From Phyto melanocephala (Eukaryota; Arthropoda; Insecta; Diptera; Rhinophoridae), in NCBI GenBank assembly GCA_941918925.1, contig OW799233.1:124520833-124584832 (forward strand): a stretch of DNA of 64,000 nt, in the 5' to 3' direction. A program made the translations under genes and the position numbers. Shown here one piece after another: positions 23,209 to 32,904 of the stretch. Position 1 is the stretch's first letter; every line of letters begins with the position of its first letter. A model generated the notes under the pieces. That model was not told the origin of the DNA. It searched no databases and saw only the letters and a list, made by a program, of their open reading frames with translations.

Positions 23209-24145
23209 CGTTTTTTAATATTTAAATTGAATGCATCAGTAGATAAATAGGCGAAAGGTAAGAATGATATACTTACTTTTATGCCCATATAAGACATCAC
23301 AATTTATAATAAAGCTCTGATCTGCTCAATACTAAAATATGGGTACGTTCTTAAATGCTGCAAATTTGTAGTTCACTGCGGCAGTAATGCCAAATGTAGT
23401 TGCTGATGCGCGATCAGCTGTTGCAGATGCATTGCAGCTGCTTAACAACTACGTAGAGTTTCCCAGCAAAAATAAATCGAAATTTTGTAAGCATTACATA
23501 CTTTTTCTGTCATACATACGCGCTTTACAGTAAGCACATATTTATTGTCTTAACTATTGCAATAGTGTATAACAGAAGATGTTAAATTTGTTGATAGGTT
23601 TTTTTAAACGATGCAATTTTACTCATTCCCTTATAGAAGAGCATACTAAAAAGCACTAATGTATGGCAGTAAGTAAATTTTGTGACTAGTAACGAACATG
23701 ATACGAGAATCGAAAAAAATTTAACGACACAATGAGAAATAAAACATAATTTTATAAGACAACAAGGTATGCCCAGTTCTACAACAACAGCATATTTTAT
23801 TTTTTTACTGTGAAACTTTGTAAGTTTTTGTGTTGCAGTTTTTCAGCTAGAAAACAAAATTATGTACAACAAAAAAGATCAGCTGGGCTTTAAAGTATAC
23901 CTTGTATAATTGTGCCCTGATAATTTAGTTGATATTTTTCTTGTGTTTGATTAAAGACGTGTGCGCATCAGTCTCAATTTTAAGTGAGATTAAAAAAAGT
24001 AATATTTAAAACAATAAAAACCAATTTATCAAGTATAAAGTATTTGTAAAAAAGGTTTGTATAATTATAAAAAAAGTGTTCCGTTAAAGTATTTAAAGAC
24101 ATACATATTTTTAATGTTGTGATTGTTTAATTGGATAGCTTTACA

Positions 24146-24171
24146 CATATATATATATATATATATATATA
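24146..24171. repeat. (TA)n microsatellite
   Basis: About 12-13 TA units sit upstream of the transposase-like gene. Confidence 0.9.
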
Positions 24172-24305
24172 AATGTTTGTTTCTTGGAAGCTACCAACGC
24201 ATAAAAAAGTTTTTTTTATTGGCATTTTTTTAAGAAATATTTGTGGTGTTTGTACTTTCCCGTTATTTTGGTGTATTTGTATTTGAGTTAAATTTTGTTT
24301 TAAGA

Positions 24306-26162
24306 ATGGTGGGTAAAAGACAAAAAAACAGACTTATAAAAGCTGAAAAAAATAAAAACAGATTATCCTTGCTTAAATCTATTCAAAGTAAAGAATCTCT
24401 ACAAGTCAAAGAAACTGATAGTTTTAATAAAGATATTGAAGAACCCCTAGATGTATTTGGTATTGAAGGGAATCAAGTAAATATTCGAAACGAAATAAAA
24501 GATTGGTATATAAAATATCGTCCTTCAGTTGCATGCACGGCATCCTTATTGAAAATTTTAAACACAAGGCATTCAAACATACCTCTAAGTGTTGCTGCTC
24601 TAATAGGAAAACAACAAGAAATTGTTAAGCGAACGGTTTCGCCTGGCTCATACTTTCATATAGGCTTGGAAACAAATTTAAAAAAAGTAGGTGCTTCTAT
24701 TATAAAAAATGGTACAAAAGAAATAGTTTTAGATATAGGTATAGACGGTCTTCCATTATTTAAAAGCAGTGAAGTTGGTCTTTGGCCAATATTAGGACGC
24801 ATTGTTAATATGCCCATGTTTAATGTTTTTTTAATTGGAAGTTATGTCGGGAAACAAAAACCTATAAACATTAACCTATATCTTCATGACTTTGTTTATG
24901 AAATTAAAAAACTAAACGAGGAAGGATTTTTTATAGAAGATACTAAAGTGTATGTCAAAATTCGTGCTTTTTTGTGCGATGCCCCTGCACGTTCGTTTGT
25001 TTGTGGAATAAAAGGACACAACTCTCTAAATGGGTGCAGTAAATGTGAGCAAAAAGGTGTAAGCGTGTCAAAAGTTACCACTTTTTGTACATCGATCGGA
25101 AAGCTTAGAACAGACCAAGATTTTCATAATAGAACCGATAAAAATTTCCACAAAGATAAATTTTGCAATACTGAAATGTCTCTTGAAGAGGCAGGAATTA
25201 AAATGGTAACACAGTTTCCACTTGACATAATGCATCTGGTAGACCTTGGGGTAATGAAAAAAATGCTTACTCTGATTCTTCAAGGGAAAACGAGTGAACG
25301 TGTTTCAAGAAATACAAAGGAATTGATGTCCTCGTTGCTAGTTACTTTATCCGCATACATTCCACGTGAGTTTGCGAGGAAACCACGTTCTTTAAAAGAA
25401 ATTGCAAAGTGGAAGGCTGTAGAGTTTCGCCAGTTTCTTCTGTACACTGGTTTAATAGTTTTAAAACAATTCGTAAGTCAACAAGTTTTTAACCATTTTT
25501 TACATTTGTCATGCTCGTACCGAATATTAGTAGGTTCCAACATTTCTAATGAGAAAATCCTTGTTGCTGATAATATGCTTACGAAATTTGTTCAACAGTT
25601 TTCAACCATATATGGTATAACCAGCGTCACTTACAATATACATAATTTGTTGCATTTAAAAGATACAGCACAAAATTTTGGAAGTCTTTCGGATATTAAC
25701 GCGTATCCATTTGAGAATATGATGAAGTCTCTTAAAAAAGGTGTCCGAAAACCTCAACATATAGATCAGCAGCTATTTAGTATTTTTATAGATATGCCAA
25801 TTACAAGGATGCCTGAGTTTATAGGAATTAAAAGAAATGCGAAAGGCTCAATTAAATATTACAAATCAAATCTGGGGATTTTTTTAAGCAATTCTTCTGA
25901 CAGTTACTGTTTACTTGTTGGCAATGTTCCGTCTAAAATAATTGAGTTTAAAGAAGATGGAAGTTTTTTAGCACACATTTATATTAATCCTAAAAATTTT
26001 TTTCTTGAGCCTATTCACTCAAAAGACCTTGGAATATGCCTGGTAAATGAAAACGTTTATAAAAAGGACACATTTAGACTAGATCAAATATGTGCCAAAT
26101 TGGTATCATTACCATACAAAAATGAGCTATTATTGCTTCCATATGTTCACAGTTTTAAATAA
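24306..26162 (+). CDS. Putative DDE-type transposase of the CCCAGC element
   Basis: This is a single uninterrupted frame of 618 aa from the second Met (24306, context AGAATGG). A longer start at 24243 would give 639 aa, but the extra 21 residues are hydrophobic and the basic MVGKRQKNRLIK start looks more natural. Numbering from 24243, landmarks are LDIGIDGLPLFKSS with D164 and D168, LWPILGRI (180-187), and AFLCDAPAR with D246. Then come KGHNSLNGCSKCEQKG with the CxxC pair C265/C268, FPLDIMHLVDLGVMKK with D328 and H331, and ARKPRSLKEIAKWKAVEFRQ (378-397). YNIHNLLHL (464-472) and YPFENMMKSLKK with E491 follow. The DG...CDAPA...CxxC...LD-x-MH pattern resembles transposases of CMC/EnSpm-type elements widespread in invertebrate genomes. 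Which acidic residues are catalytic is inference. A possible polyadenylation signal AATAAA lies at about 26185. Confidence 0.75.
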   Translation: MVGKRQKNRLIKAEKNKNRLSLLKSIQSKESLQVKETDSFNKDIEEPLDVFGIEGNQVNIRNEIKDWYIKYRPSVACTASLLKILNTRHSNIPLSVAALIGKQQEIVKRTVSPGSYFHIGLETNLKKVGASIIKNGTKEIVLDIGIDGLPLFKSSEVGLWPILGRIVNMPMFNVFLIGSYVGKQKPININLYLHDFVYEIKKLNEEGFFIEDTKVYVKIRAFLCDAPARSFVCGIKGHNSLNGCSKCEQKGVSVSKVTTFCTSIGKLRTDQDFHNRTDKNFHKDKFCNTEMSLEEAGIKMVTQFPLDIMHLVDLGVMKKMLTLILQGKTSERVSRNTKELMSSLLVTLSAYIPREFARKPRSLKEIAKWKAVEFRQFLLYTGLIVLKQFVSQQVFNHFLHLSCSYRILVGSNISNEKILVADNMLTKFVQQFSTIYGITSVTYNIHNLLHLKDTAQNFGSLSDINAYPFENMMKSLKKGVRKPQHIDQQLFSIFIDMPITRMPEFIGIKRNAKGSIKYYKSNLGIFLSNSSDSYCLLVGNVPSKIIEFKEDGSFLAHIYINPKNFFLEPIHSKDLGICLVNENVYKKDTFRLDQICAKLVSLPYKNELLLLPYVHSFK

Positions 26163-26297
26163 AATGTATATATGTGTAAACATTAATAAACATTTTTACC
26201 ACCATATTTATAATCGTTTTTAAAATTTTAGTTTAAGAAACAAATTTTGTTTAAAAATGTTTTAAAACTATTTTCATTTGAACAATAAGGAGTGATA

Positions 26298-26424
26298 TAT
26301 TCGGTCGTGCCGAATGCCCTTCACCATCATGTACGTAGTAATAATGACCATATCGTAGGAATAACAAATGGAATGACATATCTTAATATACCCTTGGGCA
26401 CCACAGGTGAAGGGTATAAAATAT
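26298..26424 (+). repeat. Minimal DINE-like repeat between the two genes
   Basis: It has both family termini, head 'atattcggtcgtgccgaatg' and tail 'caccacaggtgaagggtat', but only about 127 bp in total, so nearly all internal modules are deleted. It lies between the transposase-like gene and its partner and may supply or disturb transcription signals there. Confidence 0.75.
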
Positions 26425-26474
26425 TATGAACCACAATAATTTTAGTTTTTTATATTTTTAGCAATAAAAGTACA

Positions 26475-27425
26475 ATGCCGCGCTTGAAACCAACAAAAAT
26501 ACCGACAGATAATATAGAAACATCTGAACATAATTCTATATTGAAAAAAATTCAAGAAATTCAAGAGCAATTTCCTCAAATATCAGCAGGTATAAATATT
26601 ACAAATTGCTGTAAAAAAATAATATGCAAATATTCAAATTTTTTAGATGTTTCAAGTTTAAAAGCAGAGGTCTTAACGCTTTCACAACTGAAGATAGAGC
26701 TTAAGAATTTAATAGGTAATTTAGTTTCATTATTTTCGCACAATAACATTTTTGTACTAAATAATATTTTTTTCTTTAGACATTACTCATAGTCAAAGCA
26801 AAATAGTTGTGGATCTTTTGTCGGAAATAAAAATAATGCTTCAAACAAGCATACTTCCAGTAAAACTATCATCAAAATATTCAGATAGGTTTCCAATTTG
26901 CAGTGTTGAAGCTCTCGGCGAGATTGAGTCTGAAATTTCTGGGGAAACAAGAGACGCAATGGTAATAATACACATAAATAAAATATTTTTTAATTTCTAT
27001 AAAAATATTATTTTATTTCAGATCGCTACTCTATCTAAAATCTTAGGTCAAGGAGGGCTCCGAAAAAATTTGACCGAAATATTTGATATTTCTCTCCTAC
27101 TTCAGTTTAATGTTGATGGAAAGCAGGGGAAAAAACGTTTCTTAGATTATCCAAAGCTCTTGGATACTATTTACAGTAAAATTTAATATTCTCTTACTCC
27201 ATATATATTTTAAGTCATAGACATTAATATTAATCTATTTACATATATATTTTTACAGGTGTGCTGGACTCAAAGGAAGCTATTTCTAAAAAAGAATTCT
27301 TGGGTCATCTTAGAAAAGCTATAAGATTAGAAAAGAACCTAAATTATAAAAATAAATCTGAAAATCGAAAAGAAAGAGAGAAAGAGAATTCATTTTTAGA
27401 TATATCATTATTTGATAATAATTAA
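26475..27425 (+). CDS. DUF4806-like second gene of the transposon (four exons)
   Basis: Proposed exons are 26475-26715, 26780-26961, 27022-27175 and 27259-27425. The introns of 64, 60 and 83 nt are all GT...AG. The phases match and the total is 744 nt (247 aa plus TAA), with no internal stop. The N-terminal third is lysine-rich with a helical, possibly coiled-coil segment (LKAEVLTLSQLKIELKNL). The C-terminal half carries FPICSVEALGEIESEIS, then, across a splice, ATLSKILGQGGLRKN, FNVDGKQGKKRF and KEFLGHLRKAI. The pattern (FP-x-x-S-x-E-x-L-x-x-x-E; GG-x-x-L; FN-x-x-G-x-x-GK-x-x-F) is that of DUF4806 proteins, which are often found beside transposase-like genes in arthropods. Function is unknown; a DNA-binding or accessory role in transposition is a guess. 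Confidence 0.7.
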
Positions 27426-27562
27426 ATGTTATTTAATATTAATTTATTATTTAATAATAAATAATTATTATTATTATTATTTTTATCGTATTTTATATTC
27501 AATATTATTAACATTGTATCGTATTTTAAAAAATGTATAAAGAATTTTTTATATACAAATCG

Positions 27563-27705
27563 TGTAATCACAAGTGGTGCTAAGTCTCGTATTGTCATAA
27601 TTTCCAAAATTTTAAAAAATTTATAAAAAGTATTTATAATTTATTGTAAAATTTTTAAACGTAAAATTATGACAACACGACACTTAAGACATCTTGTGAA
27701 TTTAC
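27563..27705. mobile_element. MITE, TTCACAAGG family, about 143 bp
   Basis: Inverted arms: left 'aatcacaagtggtgctaag' then 'cgtattgtcataat'; right 'attatgacaacacgacactt' then 'gacatcttgtgaattt'. The same end sequence occurs in the element at 40290-40737 and near 63840-63895. The interior is nearly pure A/T. Confidence 0.65.
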
Positions 27706-28270
27706 TAAGTATATAAACGCATACATATATTTTTTATATATGTAAGTTCAAATAAGTATATAATTTAACTTAAGTTAATTTTTTCAATTATTAAAAATGT
27801 GAATTTTATGTTAATTTAACACTTGATAATTTTTATTTTATATATAAATATATACATATTAAACACTATTTGATTGATCTTTTTTAAAAAAATAAATAAA
27901 TTTGAAATTAAACAAACTCTTTTGACTTATTTTGATTAGTAAAACAAATGCGTTATTAATGCGCCTATATTAAGGGCTTTAATAAAAGAACTTTTTATGA
28001 CATTAAAACTGTGCTGAATATCATATATTTATCTTTCGCTTCCTAAAAGTAATGAATTTTTTGCTTACGATATTCTTAAATTTAAGCAGCTAAAGAAGCT
28101 CATGATTTAAATGCATATTTATTGTGCTGAAATAAGCACCTTAAATGAAATGCTTCTAAGTGGGACATCTCAAACAAATATCATGCCATACGTAAATAGG
28201 TTTGTAAGCCAATGGCATCTTGACTTTCCCTTACAAACCTGCTTACGGCGATGCAGTAGTTTTTGCTGGG

Positions 28271-28475
28271 TTGCTTTTTTGAACGTTCTGCAAAAAATAT
28301 AATATGGTATTCAAAATAGTAATAGCAAATATTATTGAAAATGTTAATGTTAAAAGCGACAATTTTTTCTTAAATTATAAAAAAAAATAATTAGGAACAA
28401 GATGAAACGACTTCTGATTATAAGAAATCAACTAAAAGTTAAAAGAAGGTTGATTTCTAAAATAAAAAAATATAA

Positions 28476-28517
<42 letters not shown>

Positions 28518-30311
28518 TAATAATAATAATTTCATAATTTAAAGAAGTAATTTTTTAATGCTACTTACTTCTCATTGTATGTATACTTGATCACTATTGC
28601 ATCAGAAACTTAACTGTTGTCATATTTGCAGAAATTTGCGGCAGCACTGCCAACTGTTTGCAAAAAAGAATTTTTGACGCTTAAAAGTGCTGCCAAAGGT
28701 TGCATTAATGAACGTTGTCCTTTTACTATGCTGCAGTGATGCTGTTAGCTCATTGCATTTATAAATACAATGGGACTGAAAAAGTTATAATTTTTCTTGA
28801 AAGAGAGAACAATTTGTTAATACAGTTTTTTCAAAAAAAAAAAAGTGAAGATTTGACTTTAATGTTGAACATTACTTTAAGGTTATCATCTTAGTTTCAT
28901 CTGCTTGTGTGTACAAATTTGACCTGAATTTGTAAAATTGTGTAATCAATTTATAGTATTAAATCAAAATTCAATTTTAATATGACTGACGGCCTAAAAA
29001 TGTTCAAAGAAATATTCCACATCTAAAGAAAAAATTGTATAAAAAAAATTTCAAAAATATGAAGAAACATCCATCATATTAAAGGGTATTATAATTACAG
29101 GAATCTTTAATCATTAAAATGTTTTCATAAAGATCTGTTGAAAAAATTCTTTAAATGAAAAAAGTCTTCGAAATATGTACCAGAAATTACACGTTTATGC
29201 ATGTTTTTATTGTTCTAAACATTAAAAAATCATTAAACAACAACATACAACTAAAAAACTGCCCACATTTTTCCGGTCATTAAGGTGGTGGTGTCACTAC
29301 CACAGAAAAAGTAGAAAATTCATATTTAGTACATGCCTCCTTATACATAAAGACTCATGCGAGTATTTACAACAATTCTGTACATGCTACGTTATTACAC
29401 GATTTTTTCAGTTTTATTTTCAAAATTTTTTTTTTTTTGATTTTTCGAAAAAAAAATTTCTTAAACTATTTACGAAATAATAACAAAAAAAACATACTCG
29501 TTTTGAATGTAAAGCAGATGTCAATCTTTGGCACCTTGCGCTAGCGTAGGAAAGGCCCCCTTACACTTTGCCACGATTTTTCGATGAAATTAAAAATTCA
29601 GTCACAATTTGCTGTGGAAAAAAATATTAAAAATTCAAAACGTAAATATGCACTCTGAGTTTGAACTGCAAGAAAACTGAATTAAAAAAAATTGTTTTTT
29701 TTTTAATTACCGCAATTACCCCACCCCTTAATGATATTTACACTACATAAAGTTATGACTTTGAATTGTAGTGCATTTTTTGTTGCTTCTTTCTTTCTTT
29801 CTTTGTACAACTGTTTTGTACTTTTACAGTGCGTAAAGTAAAACAAAATATGTTTGTGTATGCACTTAACACTAATCTCTTTAACATTTTGACAGCTCTT
29901 TGTTAAATCATTTTGTTTTCTTTCTATAAAGTGGGACTTTTTTTTATAATTTTCAAAAACAATATTTGTTTGTTTCAACTTTTTCCAAATGTCGTAGACA
30001 AATTAGCATTTAGTCATCATCACAATTATTAGTCATCATCAATGGCTGAGATAATGCAGATACATACATACTTACATACAGACATATGCTCATACATATA
30101 AATTTAAAATTTTTTGCATTTCTGCATTTCTTTTTTGATGTTTATTTACACTGGTTAAACTTGTTTGCTGTTGCTTTATTGTAATCAATTTTAAAATAGA
30201 CAAATTACTTTATTTGAATATTTTGTTTTCAATTATAAAATGATGCAAATATAACACAAATGATGAATATAATTTTGTAATTGTTTATTTTGGAAAATGC
30301 TGCTTCTATAG
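28271..30311. other. Proposed intron, simple repeats
   Basis: It contains an (AAT)n tract at about 28479-28530 and a small hairpin with arms GGCAGCACT and AGTGCTGCC (28651-28659; about 28687-28695). No gene was recognised. The (CTTT)n run near 29785-29800 explains a chance minus-strand frame there. Confidence 0.4.
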
Positions 30312-30347
30312 AGGATTCTGATGCCATAATAGGAGTGGAAAGTCCAG
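30312..30347 (+). CDS. Candidate 36-nt coding microexon of the host gene
   Basis: It is bounded by the acceptor CTTCTATAG (ending 30311) and the donor CCAG|GTAAAT (from 30348). With one base carried from the exon at 20947-20971, it reads E then DSDAIIGVESP and leaves one base over, so entry and exit phases are equal. Its length, a multiple of three, would allow alternative skipping without a frameshift. The acidic, non-repetitive content contrasts with its AT-rich surroundings. The polypyrimidine tract is weak. No following exon was found in the window. Confidence 0.45.
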
Positions 30348-30594
30348 GTAAATGATTAAAAGTTAAAAATAAATATTAATTCTTTTCTAATAAAATACAA
30401 AAAATTTTCATTTTGCAATTAATAATAATTTCAATATTTTAATAAATACAAGGTGAGGTAACTTCGTTTAGCTAATTGGAAGGATTAATCTAACGATTTT
30501 ATTTAACGTTTCTTTTTTTTTTTTTGCTAAATAATCAACCAACATGCAAAAAAAAGCATGGTTACGACATGATCATGACGTTCATACTATATTT

Positions 30595-31419
30595 TATACT
30601 AGCCAAACCCGGCGCGCGTTGCTACGCCCCTTCATGAATTTTAATCGCATTCTAAATTTTAATCGAATATCAAGTGAAAGGCTAAAAACTTCTTCTTTAT
30701 GAGCGTGGCAATGCCCACTTTTCTAATTACGAAACTGTATAGTCATGACAGCTCAATAAGTGTGCAAAGTTGCAGAAAAATCGGTCCAGTGTAAGTACCT
30801 CAAAATGATACCTTTTTTTTATGGGCGTGGCACTGCCCACTTTTCTAAATGCGAAACTGTATAGTCATGACAACTCAATATGTGTGCAAAGTTTCAAAAA
30901 AATCGGTCCAGTGAAAGTACCTCAAAATGATGCCTGTTTTTTAATGGGCGTGGCACTGCCCACTTTTCTAATGACGAAAGTGTAAAGTCATGACAGCTCA
31001 GTATGTTTGCAAAGTTTCAGAAAATTCGGTCCAGTGCAAGTAGCCAAATCTGATAACTAATTTTTTATGGGCGTGGTCCCGCCCACTTTTTCAATCACGA
31101 AATTATAAAGTCATGACAGCTCAATATGTGTGCAAAGTTTCAGAAAAATTTGTCCAGTGCAAGTACCTCAAAATGAAAACTTTTTTAGGGGCGTGGCCCC
31201 GCCCACTCTTCTTATCACGAAATTATTTAGTCATGACAGCTCGATATGTGTGCAAAGTTTCAGAAAAATCGGTCAAGTGCAAGTAGCTAAAACTGATAAC
31301 TAATTTTTTATGGGCGTGGCTCCGCCCACTTTTTTTCACCCATAAACACTCCCTGGTATGTGTACAACAACTTACCAAAGTTTGAGCCCGATCGGTTTTA
31401 CAGTTTCGGAGTCTATAGC

Positions 31420-31456
<37 letters not shown>

Positions 31457-31477
31457 TTCACTTTTATATATATAGAT
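30595..31477 (+). repeat. Six-unit tandem array with RTE-like 3' end
   Basis: Six units of about 118-123 bp start near 30700, 30820, 30942, 31064, 31186 and 31308. Each holds a GC-rich hairpin (GGGCGTGGCACTGCCCAC or GGGCGTGGCCCCGCCCAC) followed by 'agtcatgacagctcaatatg', 'tgtgcaaagtttcag' and 'tcggtccagtg'. The last unit leads into 'gagcccgatcggttttac', an (AC)n tract (31423-31451) and 'tttatatatatagatt', an RTE-like retroposon terminus. It starts near 'tagccaaacccggcgcgcgt'. No coding sequence was found; the longest minus frame is a shadow of the repeats. Confidence 0.75.
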
Positions 31478-31485
31478 TGGGCAAT

Positions 31486-32900
31486 TCCATTGTGACGGGT
31501 GTGACTTGTAATTTGAAAAAAGTTTTGCTTTCTAAGTATGGCATTATTTAAAACAAATAATCAGTAGTAGACACTGGAAAAACAAGAAATTCGCCCAAAT
31601 TGGCCACTATAAGACTGTGATGGGCGTGACCTCATAAATTGTGGTTTTAAAGAATTTTGACTTTAAGGTCGTGTTGTGTAAAATATTCTTAGAAAACTGC
31701 ATAACCATTTTGATTTATCAAATGGTTTGAGATGTTCTTAATTATATTATATGCATAGTTTCTAAAACAATAGTCTCTTTCTTTAAAAAAAAAACATTTT
31801 AGAAAATGTGACGGGTGTGACCTTCTTTTGTGACGCGAAAAGTTGGTAAAATCAAATTTTTTATTGACTTCAATTATATAGCTTTAAAGGTTAAAACATA
31901 AGATAAAATAAAGAGTTTTGTTTACTTGCTATCTTACTATTATAGATAGTGGCATAATGCTACATAGTATGTTTAAGTACGTTTTAAAGTAATTTTTTGG
32001 AATTCAGATATATATGTGTAGCACACATACACTGAGACTGCATCTGCTCTTTTAAATTGATGCATTTTTTGAATATGGGCTATCGGTTTAATTCCTTCCC
32101 ACCTTTTGTTCAAAAAATTACTATTTTGTATAACATCATCTTTAGATGCGTTAAAAACAAGAATAAATATTACTTAACTTCTTTTTTTCTTCTAGATATT
32201 TGAAACAGTCTAGCGGTGTTTTTATAATACACTCTCTAGCTTTGATTGCTGTCCATAATGTTCTTTTTACAGCTGTGCCTATACCATCTAAAGCGCCTTT
32301 ACCATGGGTAGTAGCAACAAAATTCCAAGTTACTTCTAAACCGAAATCCTGTGGGGCATAACAAATATTAAAAATATTCCACCGATTTGTAAATTGAGAT
32401 GCACAACCATCTGAAAAAATGTGCACAACTTTCAAATCAACTTTTGTTTTAAGGTCGTTTATTAACATTTTTATGAAAACCCAAACACTGTGTTTGTTAT
32501 GGCTTAAATCATCGCTGATAATAGAATAGGAATGTGAATTAACAGAATAACCCAGGCGCACGCCGTAAACACTGTAGATTGCGGATGATTCCAATGCGCA
32601 CTTTGTACTTCGTCTTGAGAAAATATTGAAAAATTTTCAGCAAAATCCACTTGCAAAACAGCTTCATTCTGATCACGTATCTCTTTCATGTCTTGAAAAA
32701 ACTGCGCCTGCATTTCATTGTGACGAGTGTGACCAAATGTTTTCTGTTATTAAAACTCAATTATTAAATGAAGGTTCAAAAAAATTTTGCTATATTATTA
32801 ATTGCTCTTACCTTGTTATTGTTAGAAAGTATGGAAAGTTTTTTTTGTCAATTTCTAATTTTATCAAACTTTTTTAATTTTTATTGTGACGGGTGTAACC
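31486..32900 (-). mobile_element. DNA element with GTGACGGGTGTGAC motifs and a broken ORF
   Basis: The 14-base motif GTGACGGGTGTGAC or a near copy occurs at 31492, 31617 (two changes), 31808, 32720 (one change) and 32886 (one change), all on the plus strand. These sites surround a minus-strand pseudogene at 32151-32733. Repeated motifs around a coding region suggest subterminal binding sites. Exact ends and any target duplication were not identified, so the limits given are those of the motifs. Confidence 0.45.
32151..32733 (-). pseudogene. Recurrent arthropod repeat ORF (VDFAEN...FSDG...HGKG family)
   Basis: Two minus-strand frames join across a frameshift near 32510-32590. The first (from about 32713) has EAVLQVDFAENFSIF and QDEVQSAHWNHPQST. 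The second has SDDLSHNKHSVWVF, HIFSDGCASQFTNRWN, WNFVATTHGKGALDGIG and AVKRTLW. The combination of VDFAEN, FSDG-x-ASQ and the HGKG-x-x-D-x-x-G-x-x-VKR block occurs in many uncharacterised arthropod repeat proteins. The spaced acidic residues (D in DFAEN, D in FSDG, D in GKGALDG) would fit an RNase H-like transposase fold, but that is inference. The N-terminal part is missing. The frame's start region overlaps one of the GTGACGAGTGTGAC motifs. Confidence 0.65.
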
Positions 32901-32904
32901 GAAA

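Larger units (their letters stand above)
23462..28270 (+). mobile_element. Two-gene DNA transposon with CCCAGCAAAAA ends, apparently intact
   Basis: The left end is CCCAGCAAAAATAAAT (23462) and the right end (inverted) is CCCAGCAAAAACTACT (28270). Flanks ...TTT and TTG... allow a TT duplication. GTAAGCA motifs lie near both ends (about 23490 and 23532; inverted near 28241). An 18-bp hairpin arm pair (28191-28208 and 28230-28247, two mismatches) sits just inside the right end. The element carries two plus-strand genes, a transposase-like gene (24306-26162) and a spliced DUF4806-like gene (26475-27425), both open throughout. Superfamily by inference: CMC/EnSpm-like. A short DINE-like insertion (26298-26424) separates the genes and a MITE lies in the 3' part (27563-27705), so it is not pristine. 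Confidence 0.75.

Noticed and set aside
24896..25283. Minus-strand frames within the transposase-like gene
   Set aside because: They are antisense shadows of the long plus-strand frame.
28640..28700. GGCAGCACT/AGTGCTGCC hairpin as a microRNA precursor
   Set aside because: The arms are only 9 bp with a loose loop, too short for a pre-miRNA stem.
31223..31447. A minus-strand frame starting in a CV-repeat peptide
   Set aside because: Produced by the (AC)n tract and the tandem hairpin units.
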